From the NCBI GenBank assembly GCA_034620365.1, contig JAQGEQ010000061.1:372001-436000 (forward strand): a stretch of DNA of 64,000 nucleotides, in the 5' to 3' direction. The stretch is from Pegea sp. RAD2-039 (taxonomy: Eukaryota; Chordata; Thaliacea; Salpida; Salpidae). This document shows, piece by piece, positions 1 through 12,723 of the stretch (positions within the stretch are counted from its first letter, which is position 1; the number at the start of each line of letters is the position of its first letter). The notes beneath the pieces are model-generated. The model was not told the origin of the DNA. It made no database searches and worked only from the letters and a program-made list of their open reading frames with translations. Made by a program: the position numbers and the translations under genes.

Positions 1-2154
1 ACATAATAAAATTATTAAAATAAATAAACAATTTAATAAATCTTTTCAAACAGTGAAACAAAACTATAACTAGACATAATTTCCATAAGATTTATTGTAT
101 TTTTTAGATAAAAATTAGTATTTTTATACGTTTTTCTGTTTCTTATCTATATCTAGAAAACAATTTAGTTGCTGTTATTGAATAATTAACAATTGAACGA
201 ATTTTCTATGAAGTTTTATAAAGAATATCATAAAGTACTTTTTGTTGTTTATTTATGTAACCCGGGAAAAAGCATCAAATATTTTATATTCTACTTATAT
301 TATTTATTTGAGTTTACTAAAAAACAAAAATTAAATAATGATTTTCGAATTATCAGTTAAAGAAAAAAAACTATGTTTAAAATTATAAATAATGTTTGAG
401 CAAATAACAAAGACTACTTTATAGAGTATATATTGAAACAAAAAGTTTTCATCTTAATTTTTTTAAATTTAAAGGTTAATTAGATCATTAAGCTTTTCGG
501 TATCAATTACAGATTTAAGGAGAAAGGAAGAAAATTTCAAATCGTGTTTATCGTATTGAAAAAGCTGCTTCGCTAATGAGTATTATTAAAGCAGTTGTTG
601 TAAGGTTTAATTTTTAATAATAAGCCTCTTTATGGTAAATCTTATTGCGTTATTTTCTAGCGGGAAAAAGCTTGTATAAATCAATTCAAAGTCCTATCAC
701 TGACAGTAAGACTAAAATATTTTTATGTTTAGAAAATATACAAACTCTCTGAATAGAAATAATTTGAACATTTTGGAAATAAAAATACTCTGATAAAAAA
801 AACAACATCATTTATTTATTTCAATCATATAGTTTATAGGGTTGTGTTTTCATTTTTATCCTTATCTGGTTTATTGTAATGTTTAATTTTGATATCATAA
901 TGTATATGGTAAAAAAGTTAAGTTATCTTTGACAAAATAAAAACTTGTCTAAAACTTTAAAAAAAATTCACAATTTTATTAATTTCACATAACTTTGTTT
1001 AACTGCTTCTTTTTTGAATTTTTATTTTACCAAAACGTTTTGGATTTACATATTCCGAATAGTATGTTTAATATAATCATTTCAATAATACAATTTGAAA
1101 TAGACATTTAAAAAATCTTTTTGGGATTAAAAAAACACTATTTTTTGTTTTTAAGCAAAAGCAATTAAAAAAAAAACAATAACAGTTAGTTTTTAAAAGC
1201 AAATAAAGCTATTTTGAATGTTGAATATGTAACTTATCTATTCTAAATTGAAAATTTCAATCAACAAAGCCTTGAAAAAGATTCATAATTAATGTCAGAA
1301 ATTTTTACTTATTTTTTATTAAACATTTTTTATAGGCTGCATTACAATATTTTTGTAACGATTTAAGCCTACAGTTTCTAATAGATTAAATTTTTAAATA
1401 AAGTTTGGTTTATGTTTTATTTTTAAGTATTTTATTAATATTTAATCAAAAGCTTGTTTTGAAATAAAAACAATCTTGTTTCAATTTTAAATTTGGCATA
1501 TGGCGTAAATTACAATCAAGTTATCATTTAAAAATTCTTTGAATTAGTTTTACATTTTATATTATTAAAACTAATGTTTAATCTGAATTTGACTCTATTG
1601 ATTAAATTTTTTTCTGATAATATGAAAATAGTTTAATGTTTCAAAATAAATATTTAAATAGACAACTTAGTTTTAGATTTTTATAGCTTACAAATAATCT
1701 TAGCTTTATTTATATTTTTTTAATTTAATGTTTATTTTATTGACAAATATACTTGAAATTATTTTGTTTTAGAAAATTAGATTTTTTTGCAAATAGACCT
1801 GCAGCAAGACAAAGTTTTAACTTTTGTTAAAATTAGATTAAAGTTTATAAGTTAAAAAAAAGAAGTTGTAAGCTTCAATACTTGTTCAAAGATTCAAAAC
1901 TATGAACTCATTATATATTCAATATTTAAAAAATGAATTTATAAGTCATCCTTTTATTTTTAAGTATAGTTTATAGGCATCAATATGTATGTCAATAAAC
2001 ATATTTTATAAAGGTTTTTGAATAATATGCAAAATAGCCTTTGTAAGCTTTCATCAAAAATAAAAGTCACTTTAATTTAAAATTTGATGAAATATTGAAT
2101 ATTTTAAATATATTTAAATTGTTTTTTTATACAGGTTTATAATTGTGTTAAAAG
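1..2154. other. AT-rich intergenic sequence, no gene seen
   Basis: Homopolymer-rich sequence full of stop codons in all frames. I see no coding stretch, RNA gene or organised repeat. The last 20 bases (2135-2154) follow a pyrimidine-rich 3' splice acceptor (AG at 2133-2134) and probably form the 5' leader of the EMC1 mRNA. Confidence 0.6.
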
Positions 2155-5100
2155 ATGTGTAGGTTCAGGCATTTATTACTTGCTTTAACTTTCACATTAC
2201 AGCTATTATATTCATGTGCTTTGTTTGAAGATCAAATCGGAAAATTTGATTGGAAGAAAGAGTTTATTGGAAAAGTTAGTTTAACTTTATTAGCCCATTT
2301 TCTAAATGAATAATTAGTTTAATATTGGTTATAATCACTTTAATGATATGATTAATAAAATAATGTTTTTTAGTTTATTTTACTTCATTGGATGTTTTGT
2401 TTTGATTAAAGTATTCATAATTTTTGATTACAAATTAAAAGTAATTTTTATGATTGTTCTCTCTTATGTTTTTAAAAACTTAAAGTTATTCTGGTAATAT
2501 TTTCATGATTATGATAATTTAACTTTTATTTAATTAACTATCAAGTCAACTAATTGGTCAGATTTTATGAATTAAAGTTTATGTTAAAGTTCTTTTTTTT
2601 AAATTCTTAAATGTAATGTATCTACTTTTTGTAAAATTAATTGAAAATTTCTTTAATTGTAGGTCAACCAGGTTCAGTTTGACAACCTTGTGTCAGTTAG
2701 TACATATGCTTATTTTTCAAGTGAGCAAAATGTTCTTGGGTGTATTAAAATGGAGCAAGGTGAAATTTTTAGGAGAAAAGTCATTAGTGAACAAGATGGC
2801 AAGGTAATTTCGAAATATACTTTTCTTATCACATCAACATTATGTTCAACTTCTACTTTCTATCAATTTGATATGAGCTTGAATTTTTCTTTGTTTGTTC
2901 TTTTTATAGATCAAAAGTCTATTATATTCTCAAGATGGTTTAATCGTAATTACTGAGAAGGGAATAGCACGAGTCTGGCATCCTAAATTGTCTGATCTTC
3001 AATGGGAAACTGATTATAGTGAATCCATTAATCACAAGTTAGAATAAAATCAAGATTTTTGTTTAACTTCTTGTGTAAATAACTTAACATCATTTAATCT
3101 TTAAAACTTATATTTCAGCTCAGACTTCACTGTTCTGGAAAGTGCATTAATTCATCAACACTACACGAAAAGCAATCTACTTGTTGTTCTATCATCTTAT
3201 GGCCTGCATAAGGCGGAAGTTTCCAGGTATCAATCGAAGCCATCTCATATTGTATCTGCCCCCTTGGAATTTGAGCAAATGCTACCTGACAGCCACAATC
3301 AAGTTTGTTTTTAATTCAAACCTTTCTTCTGTAGATGATCTTTTTCTGTTTCAGCTTTTTGTAGATTCGGCCAAACAACAGATTCTACATTTAAGTTTTG
3401 GATTATCAAATCGATTATCAGTCTGTGTACATGATACTAAAGATATGGAATTAATTTCTCATCGATTTGTTGATGTCACTTGGCTTGATTCCATAGCAAC
3501 AGTAAATCATTTTCGAAATTTTCATCTACAATTGATAAACGGAACTTGTTTTATAGACAGCTGTGCTTGAATCACAAGTTTTTGTTTTCACTGGTTCTGA
3601 AACCACTGCATTTTACATCGTCGATTTACAAAGTGCAAACGAACTGGCAACTGTTGATTATTCCAAACTAGATGTTTCATATCCTGTTCACAAACTAATC
3701 GTCAATAACAAGTATATTCCAGACTTTTCAAAATATTCATTTTTTAGTCTGACTTTTGGTATTTTGTCAAATGTTTTCAACTTCATTCGTCTTGTAGCTA
3801 CTATCTACTTTTTTAAAATTACTAATATTTTTATGACAGTAAAGACATCAATACACATGGAACTGTATTTGCAGTTTGGAGTGGTGGTAATCAGATTTCT
3901 TTGATATCTTATCAAGATAAATCCTTGAAGGTTTGTAAACCTTGACTATTTCAACAGAATTTGAAATCTTACAAAAATCATTTTTCTTTTTAAAAATATA
4001 TTAAAGAAAAATCTTCTTATAGAACATTTGGAGCAAAAAATTCGACTCAATTATAGATGTACAAATTCAAAAAGTTGGTTTTGAAACATGTTTGTTTATT
4101 ACATCAAAACAAGACAGAAAAATCGTGATCACTGCTGTAGATATCAAAGCTGGTGAGAAAATCTTTCAGTTGTTTATTTCATCAGCTGTTTATTTCATAG
4201 TAATTTTGCTTCAGGTGTTGAAAAACCTGAACTTGAAATCAAATACACGATGCCAGCTAAAATGGGCGAAGTGAACAAAGTGTACATCGAAATATTTCTT
4301 CGGAGAAAAACTCCGTTTGGTTTCAGGTTGAAAACGATTGAAGCTAATTGGTTAGCTGTACAGCTGCTTAATAATACAGAGCACTACTACAAGCTGAAGA
4401 TGATTCCATCACACTCGTAGAAAGTCCCAATAGAGCTATTTGGATGCGAGAGGAAAGTCTTGCATCGTTATCTGATGTACTGATGTTAGATCTTCCTCTA
4501 TCAGCTGCAGATGTCGAAATTGATGCAGAATTTGATGCTGCTTTACCTAAACAAATCACAATCTCAATTTTCGAAATGTTTATCAAAGTCAGCTGTTTCT
4601 ATTGACGTGAAAATGTGACTTCAAACTTAATTTCATCCACAGCGAGTAAAGGTTCAGTACCAGCAAGTGACTTCGTGGGCCAGGCAAGTTTGGTCTGACC
4701 TAAACAGTCTATCATCGAATCAAGGACAGACAACAGACCCTCTAATCCAGGTGTGTATCATTTTGTGTCTTCCTCGAATAAATCTGACTTTTTATAGGTC
4801 GCTGGATTCACAAGAGACCCTTTTTGTCTCCATAAGATGATTGTATCAGCTTCTGAAAGTGGAACAGTATTTGGTTTAGACAGTATCAACGGAGCTATCA
4901 TTTGGAAGTAAATTTCACGTTTTCTCCGTCGGATTAATTCTGCTACTAAATCTTTCATCACAGAAATTATCATCCTTCATTAAAAGCGAAAAAGATTCGA
5001 ATCTTCCTTCTAAGATCAACTGCTCATTATCCTAATCCACCAAAAGCTGTGATACTTGGTCTTTCACCAACTCAACAACCGGTTGTATTAGAATTCAATC

Positions 5101-7327
5101 CGATCACTGGAGCGTTTACTGATCTTTCGAGTGAGTCTTCTTAAATCTTCATCTTTCAACTGATCTTGTTAATCGATTGATGTTAACTTTTGGATGATTT
5201 TTGTTAAATTCCTGTTCATGACACAAGACTTCGATTTGTAACAAATGTTGTTCTGGTTTTGATCTTGTGTAGAGCTTAAAAAGTTGATTTAAACCAGCTG
5301 AGATGTAAAACTTGGTACTAATGATCAGAAGTAACAGATTTAAGAGAGTAAAGAAGCAGTTGATGTTGTTCCATCCTCTCTCATTTCCATTTTTATTTCT
5401 TTGTAAATATTTCATCTTTTTGATGCAAACTTTGTCGATCTTACAATTCTTCTAATCTTACTACTGCGGAACAACTTTTCGCAATCCTTTCAGCAAGCTG
5501 CTGGCATCGATTTGGCAACTTGACAATTGCTCACTACATCCCTACCCACTATTCAGCAAATAATTTCAATTTTCTCACAGATATCTACAATGACATAAAG
5601 AGTAGAATCATGCAAGCTTATCTGTTGCCTTACTCCGATGAAGATCATCTTAGACCTCTCGTTATGATTTCTGAAGATGTAAGACTCTTCAACAGATCAC
5701 ATCTTCATCTAACTACTTTTCAACAGCTACAAATTCGACTCTTACCTCATTCAATCAGTCTCGAGTCCCTCAGTCGTCATCAACTCTACTTTTATGACGT
5801 CAACAAGCAATCTGGAAGTGTTTCTGGTTACAAATTGACTGCATCTGGTAAAGCCAAGTACATCTGGAACTTTGTTGTTCCCGAAACACATCGGATTATT
5901 GCATTTGCCGGCAAATACCAAATGGAAAAGGTTTCGAAATCATTTATACCAACAACTAGTAACCACGGTTGCTTGCAGATTGACTCGATGGGACGACCGC
6001 TCGCTAATCGAAGCGTCAACTTCAAATATTTGAATCCGAATGTCGGAGCAGTCGTAAGTGAATCACTCGATGGTAATATGGAACAAAGCTCTCTGCTGCT
6101 TCATGTTTTTGATGGAATTACTGGAAAGGTGCAAACGTGAAAAGTGGTTGTAGTGCTGAGATGTTGTTTGTTTTTTCAGATTATTCATTCTCATATTCAT
6201 AAGCGTAGTGGAGGTCCTGTTCAGATCGTCAACTCGGAAAATTGGATTATTTATTCATACCGACATCTGAAGAACAGAAGAAATGAGATAATGGTTGGTG
6301 GCGGTGTTAATCTTTGATTTTCAGTTAGTACAAATTACTTAAGAACTCGTCTGATATCTTGATGGTAGCAAAGTCACTTTGTTAGCTTCGAAGCGCAATA
6401 AGTTGCTGACTGAAGTTTTGAGGCAAATTATTAATTGATTTCAGTCATTGGAGTTTTACGAGGGTGAGAAGCAAGTGAATGGAACTGTCTTCTCGTCTTA
6501 TCAAAACCGACCCCCACCCACTGTTTATCAACAAGCTTACATCATGCCAGCTCGTAAGTTGATGAATTTGATGAATCGAGAAATGATTTGAAGTTGACAG
6601 ATGTTGCTGCTATCGGTTTGTCGCGAACTGAAAAGTCGATCACTTCTCGTCAATTGATGTTTGGTTTAAGATCAGGATCTGTTATTGGTCTTTTGAGACG
6701 ATTCTTTGATCCAAGAAGACCTCTGCATCCAAAGGAGCAACACCGGTTCGTATTATTTTGTAGCTGAAGACATTTTATTGTATTTGAACCGTTTTCACTT
6801 CAACAACTTAGTAGCTTCTTTCGTGTATTTGTAAATAGCTTTATCAAATATCTTCAAATATTATTTCTACAACTTATTAAGATATTTTTTTATAAATTTG
6901 AAGATCTTTTGGAGAAAGTTAGAGATCACTTCTAACCCAAGTTTAAATACAATTTGTTTTTCAGTGAAGAAGGTTTAATTCCATATATGCCCGAAGTACC
7001 AATGGCAAATGAACTTATGTTATCTTATAATTTGACAATTGAAAAAATAAGAAGTATCTACACGTCACCAGCTGCATTAGAATCGACCAGCTTGGTGTTC
7101 GTCACTGGTCTGGATCTGTTCTTCACAGTGAGTCTTCAGTGACTTCCAAACCTCTTCAATAACTTTTCATTTGTCTGCAGAGAACTCAACCTTCTAAGAT
7201 GTTCGATGTTCTCAAAGATGATTTTGATCATGGATTCATCGCAACTGTGCTTATTGGGATGCTTGTTGTTGTCTTTATTACACGGAGATTAGCTCAAATG
7301 AAACAATTAAATAAAGCTTGGAAGTAG
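2155..7327 (+). CDS. EMC1: ER membrane protein complex subunit 1 (19 exons)
   Basis: EMC1 is the large lumenal subunit of the ER membrane protein complex, which inserts tail-anchored and multipass proteins into the ER membrane. Exons: 2155-2274, 2663-2803, 2910-3037, 3119-3302, 3355-3501, 3557-3711, 3840-3930, 4023-4152, 4215-4326, 4380-4587, 4643-4750, 4798-4907, 4964-5130, 5581-6128, 6180-6293, 6445-6553, 6601-6745, 6965-7127, 7181-7327. All phases join without a stop, giving 1008 aa (human about 993). A signal peptide (residues 1-22) is followed by FEDQIGKFDWKKEFIGK, typical of the EMC1 mature N terminus. Conserved blocks include MREESLA, VNSENWIIY and LIPYMPEV. A single membrane helix lies at about 978-994, followed by the basic tail ending LNKAWK, a hallmark of the family. 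Most introns are 47-60 nt. The exon 10 donor (GTCAGC at 4588) is weak but phase and homology support it. The family call is secure; individual junctions less so. Confidence 0.93.
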
Positions 7328-8555
7328 ACACGAGTTTCTGTTTGAAATTGTCGCCTGTTGATGTAACTTAGGAAATTCCACTTTTTGTTTCTTCATCTTT
7401 TACAGTGAACATCACACAATCACTAATCACAGAGTCGAGTACTTATTCAGTTTGAATATTTATTTATTTTACAGATTTGTTCTTTCTATAAGAAGTTTTT
7501 TCGAATTTTTTAATTCTTAAATTGGTGTAACAGAGCTCAAAGCATATTTGTATGAATGAGTGAAAGAATTAATTTCCTTCAATCTTAAAATCTTTGAAAG
7601 ATCTGAAATTATCTTTCTACGTCCCAACTTCTTTCCCCAACCCCCCTTTTCTCATTCGTTTCATCAATATTTTCGGTTTAATTTTGTAAAATCATTATTC
7701 TAATATTTTATTTATTAACTTGATGTTTGTGTATTAAAAAAATTTAATTAATTATTTTTACTTCATCATCAGTATCAGTACCGTGAGGTTGTGGGTGTCT
7801 CAGTTTTTCAAATTATTTGATGATTTATGAGATCAAAATTAAATGATTAATTTACATCCAAAACAATTTTAAATTATAATTTGAGATCTACTTTCAAACA
7901 TTTAGAAGTTTCTAATTTTGTTGTCGAGGTACATAAAGTTTAATAACCGATTGTGAAATGATATTCAACTTTTGTTCCAGTTTATTATAAACATTATTAA
8001 AATCTAATAATCGAAAAAGTTTGATAATTTTAATTTTATTTTAATCAAAAACTGAAATGTATTACAAATACAGTAAATTGAAATTAAAATCTTGTTTTCA
8101 ACGTTTTGTTAAAATCTTTTCAAAAAAAATAGTTTTAATTTGGAAATTTATTCGGATTTTAAGAAAACCAAATGTTTATCGTTTCATTTTTTATTATTAA
8201 ATTAACCATAAAAGCAATTCGACAAAAATATTTATTAAAAAAATGATTTAAATGCCGTTAAATTATTCCCTTAAACTTCAAAGTCTTAAGATCAGAAAGA
8301 TTGGATAGTTTGAAGCAATTTTTCAAATCTAAAATAACATTTTAACCGAAAAAATTTACTCAGAAACAATATAAGTTTAAATAAACAGTATTTGAACACC
8401 TGAGTATTTATAACTTTTTTATTATAAATTTATATTAATTTTTTTTATAAATTTTTATACGTTTTTGATAATTCTATTTATCTGCTGTTGTATGACAAAT
8501 AGAAAAGTAACTCGCTTCTTTTGAAGTGTTTCTCTGACAATTTGACGTTGAAACT
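7328..8555. other. intergenic sequence downstream of EMC1
   Basis: Holds the EMC1 3' UTR and an AT-rich spacer. There is no clear canonical AATAAA close to the stop. A C-rich and T-rich tract occurs near 7620-7665. No coding stretch or RNA gene was recognised. Confidence 0.4.
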
Positions 8556-8563
8556 TATATAAG
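8556..8563 (+). promoter_or_regulatory. candidate TATA box
   Basis: TATATAAG is a consensus TATA element. A TCATTC initiator-like sequence lies about 40 bases downstream (8596-8601), and the first ATG after it (8661) opens a reading frame that ends at a good splice donor. The arrangement looks like a core promoter for the exon at 8661, although an AT-rich genome produces TATA-like sequences by chance. Confidence 0.4.
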
Positions 8564-8660
8564 AAACAAACAAAAAGACAGATTTTTGAGAGATATCATT
8601 CAAAGTTGCTGAAGTCAACAACAACTAGTTTATCTTAATCCTTATTTCATCTTTGCAACT

Positions 8661-8754
8661 ATGTTACTTCAAAGCCAAAGTTTGAAAAATGTTCCAATTT
8701 CACTAAAAGGAAATGACATAAGAACAAATATTTGTAAAACTTATTCATTTGAAG
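8661..8754 (+). CDS. candidate first coding exon of an unidentified gene
   Basis: ATG at 8661 opens 31 codons plus one base (MLLQSQSLKNVPISLKG at the start), ending at the donor G|GTAAAG (8755). It follows a TATA box by about 100 bases. There is no signal peptide and I do not recognise the peptide. I could not find a convincing phase-matched second exon in the next 9 kb, so this may be a lone exon with a long intron, a pseudogene, or a chance frame. Codon composition is less A/T-skewed than the flanks, which favours coding. Confidence 0.3.
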
Positions 8755-10576
8755 GTAAAGTAATCAATAAGATTAATTTAAAACGTTTATTTCAAAGTTT
8801 AAAAGTTTACTTTCAGAAAACATGAATTTTTTTGAAAGAGTTTACAAAAAGAGTTTAAAAAATCAGAAAGTTTCAAGTTATATATGAAATTTTCAAATAA
8901 AACTTTTGTCTAATGATGTAATCTTAAACGTTCAGATTGAAAGTAAATCAAATAATTTCATAAACTTGTTGTTAGTTTGTGGAATTGTTGTAATTTATTA
9001 GAAAATACATGAAATTAATTTGGAAAAAAACCTATGAATTAAAGTGATTTATATTTTGAGTTTAATTGATTGAACAAAGTTAACAACAAAAGCTTGGTGA
9101 TCAGTCTGATAAGATTTTTTTAATATAACTGTTTAGTTACAAAATAATTTATTTTTAAAATTGTTTTTTTAAATTTCAGTTGAATAATTTTCTGATTAAA
9201 TGTTGTAAAAATATATGAAATATTAGTTTATATTAAAAATATAATACAAACTCAATCAAATATCAAGAAGCATAACTACTTTTGTATTTGTGTGGAAAGA
9301 TAATGTTTATAGGTTTATCCACATTATTAAAATACAATAAAAAATCTTTTTCAAGTATTTTAGGCATTTTTAAGTTTTTAAATTGAAAGAAAAGAATTTA
9401 TAAAGATTAACAATTCTATAGGAAATTAAATCCTTAAAAAATCTCTAAGATGATGCATAAATAAAAAAAAAGTCCAATTATCTTCTACTTAAACCATTTT
9501 AAATGATACAATGAACATTATCATAAATTCTTTTGGAAAAAGCATAAAATACCTGATAGAAATTTGGTAAAAAATGCAAAAACTGAAGGGCTATTCTTCA
9601 AAAGACAAATGGGTTAACCTGTAAGAGCTCTTTATACAACACAACAAGTTATTCACCAAAAATAAATTTCATTCAAATCAGTGGAAAAGCAAAACTTGTG
9701 ATAAAATCAGAAATTTTTCATCAAATTGTCAAATCTTATCATCAAATTGTATTTTTTAATATTTTATGTCTATCAGTATAATTTTTAATCTATAATTTTG
9801 TATCTTGTTTACACACTTTAAATATTTTTGTTTTTAAGATGAAAAAATCCTTTTATCATTATTCGTTGAAATTAAAACTTTTAAAATTATAAGTGATTGG
9901 TTAGTTATGTTCAAATATTTCAAGTTTGGTGTAACTAAAGTTCATCATAAAGCTTGACTGAAAGCTCATAATATCAAATGGAAGAAGCAAATAATCTGCT
10001 AGCAGTAAATAAATACAGCTCTTCAATGGCGTTTATTTTCTGCTTTCTAAAAATATTTTTTCATTTATGAAGATATTTCTAAGAAGTGATAATTATTAGC
10101 AAAAATGAAGTATACTGATTTAAGATTTAATCATTAAATTGAGACGCATTGAATCACTTAACATATTTCAATCTTATATTTAAATTCCAATTTAAAGGAA
10201 GTGATATTAATTAGTTCACAAAATTTGACAAATTTTAGTTTTGTATTTAATGTTTCAAATTTGAAAGCTTGCATAATACTTTTAAGATATTTGCTCTCAT
10301 GATGTAGATGAGTAGTTTTCAAACTCAGCAACGTTTGATGCTCAACCAGAGTTGTATACTTTTTTGAATATTTATTTTAAACAATTTTGATAAGATCTCA
10401 CTTGGAAAGATGATTTATGTCATTTTCTATTAAAAGCGACTTGATTGTTGCAAAATGACAAAAAACTTGATTAAAAAAGTGAGGGATTAACTTGGTACCT
10501 GGCAGTTGTTGTTTGTTGAAATCAAGTTCTGTCAAATAAAATTATTATATTTTTTACTGGTATTAAATGGGTTCAG

Positions 10577-10670
10577 TTATAAGGAATCCATTTTCAATTT
10601 GAATCAACTACATCAACAAACATTGTCGCAGCTCTTTCAACAGATTACTTCAGTCTGGCCTTATATAGTT
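10577..10670 (+). CDS. candidate internal exon, unknown protein
   Basis: Preceded by a TTCAG acceptor and followed by a strong GTATGT donor. It reads open in one frame (YKESIFNLNQLHQQ at the start, ending SVWPYIV), and that frame stays open to 10796 if not spliced. It would need an upstream exon ending in phase 2 and leaves in phase 0. The phase does not match the candidate exon at 8661. I do not recognise the sequence. Confidence 0.2.
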
Positions 10671-12564
10671 GTATGTGTTACTTTTGCACAAGTGTTTAAT
10701 AGAAGAACAAAACACTGTATGTCTGCAAGAAGTTATCGTTTCTACCTAATTACATCAGAACTAAGAAGTAACGGTTTATCTTTGAATGTTAAATAAGTCT
10801 TTCACATGATGTTAATTAATGAATATATTTTGCTGTTTTGAAAACGCTAGATAAATTAATGTAAATTTTACTGGTAATTTTTTAGTGAGTTCTTAGTAAT
10901 AAAAATACTTATCGCTTGGTGAAGATTATCTTTAAATTTACCAATCTCTTAATTTGTGTTTTTTATTGTATAACCAGTTTAAAATAATTAACATTTTATT
11001 AGATACTCAAGAAAAACAATTAAAATATCTGTAAAGGTGTTAATACTACAAATATCGAAAACAAGGTTTTATTTCTATAAAACCAATTAATCAATAAAAT
11101 ATTTTTCAAAAACTATTTTTATGGGATTAATATTTTGTGTTTAGAAGAATGTCAATAAATGAAGTCAGCGTTGAAATTCTGCTTAAGCTTTTAAAAATTA
11201 AATATTAAAAAAATTATTAAATTATTAAATCTGTATCAAATTATTATATGGAACTGTTTGGTAGCTTAATTTACAAGGTTGTCATAAAAATGTGAAATTT
11301 AAAATAAAATAAAAGTATTTTTATATTAAAATTCAAGAATTTCAAATTATAGCATGTTTTACATCATAAATAAAAACATGTTTTGTATTATGAAGTGTTC
11401 AATTATAATGAATAATTTATTTTCATATTTTATGCAACATTCAGTAGAATAAAAACAAAAAAAAAACATTAAATTTCTGTCATTAAATATTAAACTTTGT
11501 AATTTTTGATGTTTTTAATTTTTTTGTAAGTTAAGGTAGTGAAAACAAGAAGAAAACAACGAGTAAATTAAGATATTTTGTACAAATAGACATTCTGATT
11601 GTAAACTAACTAAAATCTTAAAGCAAAGAGTTCATTACACCAAATAATTAGATTTTTTAACTGGCTAAGAATATTTTAAAGTAAAAAGTTATTCAAAAAT
11701 ATTTTGCAAAAAATCAAGGATTTATTCAAATGACGAAATACTTGACTACTTTTATTCGATTAGCTTTTTTAATCTAAAAGCGTTTTGAGTACTTAACGCC
11801 GTAGTTTACTGAAGTAATACTTCAAATAGAATTTGGTTTTATAAAATTAATCACTGAAATAGAGTGGAACAGACAATAAATTCAATTCTAAATAATTTTG
11901 TGTTTGAAGTTTTTTTATCAAACTTAATGAGATGAAAAAACTAGTTTTTAAGTAAATATTTTGTATTTACATTTAATGTTATATGATACGAAGTATGAAT
12001 TAATAGTTCTAAAGTACTGTCTAGTTTTTGTAATAAAATGTAGTATTTAATTGTAACAAAAGGTCTAGTGTCTTGATTAAAACTATTGTGGTATATTACA
12101 ACAGTAGCACAGTTTTCATTTCATTTGTATAAGACACAGACAATTTCAGTAGATTTATTCAAATAGTTTTTAATCTCAACATTATTTTCTGTTATTTTTT
12201 ACGCATTTTTAAGAAAATGTTTACAGATAAATAACATTTTATCAGACTTCAGAAAAAGTAAAATTTAATGATAGATGTAATATTATGAATTCTATTAATT
12301 TTCTAGTTTTTTAAAGTTTTTATAAAACTAATAATTTTGTAGTTTATGGGTATCTTGTTATGTACATAAAGATTAAAAGAAATTTTTATAAAACTATCAA
12401 AGGTTTTAGTTAAAATTTAATTTTTTGTTTTAAAAACTTTGACTCAGTTAGTTTGAGCTTATTTTATCAGCTTAATTATTATTTTTCTATTAACTTAATT
12501 GTATAATTGTAAGATTAAAATTATTTTGCTTACAACTTTTCAAAATTACTTAGTAAGTAGATCA

Positions 12565-12723
12565 ATGTTTCGTAAAACATTAGGACTAAAAAAAAATAAA
12601 AACTTTTACAAAAAGAAAAATGAAGATAAAAAGAATAGGTTTATTAAAAAATGTTCTTTTGCCTCTATGAGAAGACAGATAACAAATGAAAATTTGGTGA
12701 AAATATTTAAGAAATCAAAATGA
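12565..12723 (+). CDS. small lysine-rich ORF, doubtful
   Basis: ATG-initiated, 52 codons, very basic (MFRKTLGLKKNKNFYKKK at the start) with one cysteine. A/T-rich sequence readily generates Lys/Asn codons, so this may be chance. No splice-linked partner exon or conserved motif was identified. Confidence 0.12.
   Translation: MFRKTLGLKKNKNFYKKKNEDKKNRFIKKCSFASMRRQITNENLVKIFKKSK

Noticed and set aside
3227-3302. Donor at 3227 (AG|GTATCA) in EMC1 exon 4
   Set aside because: The frame continues open and conserved past it to the donor at 3303, which joins exon 5 in phase.
5828-6025. 65-codon minus-strand ORF
   Set aside because: Antisense of the largest EMC1 exon.
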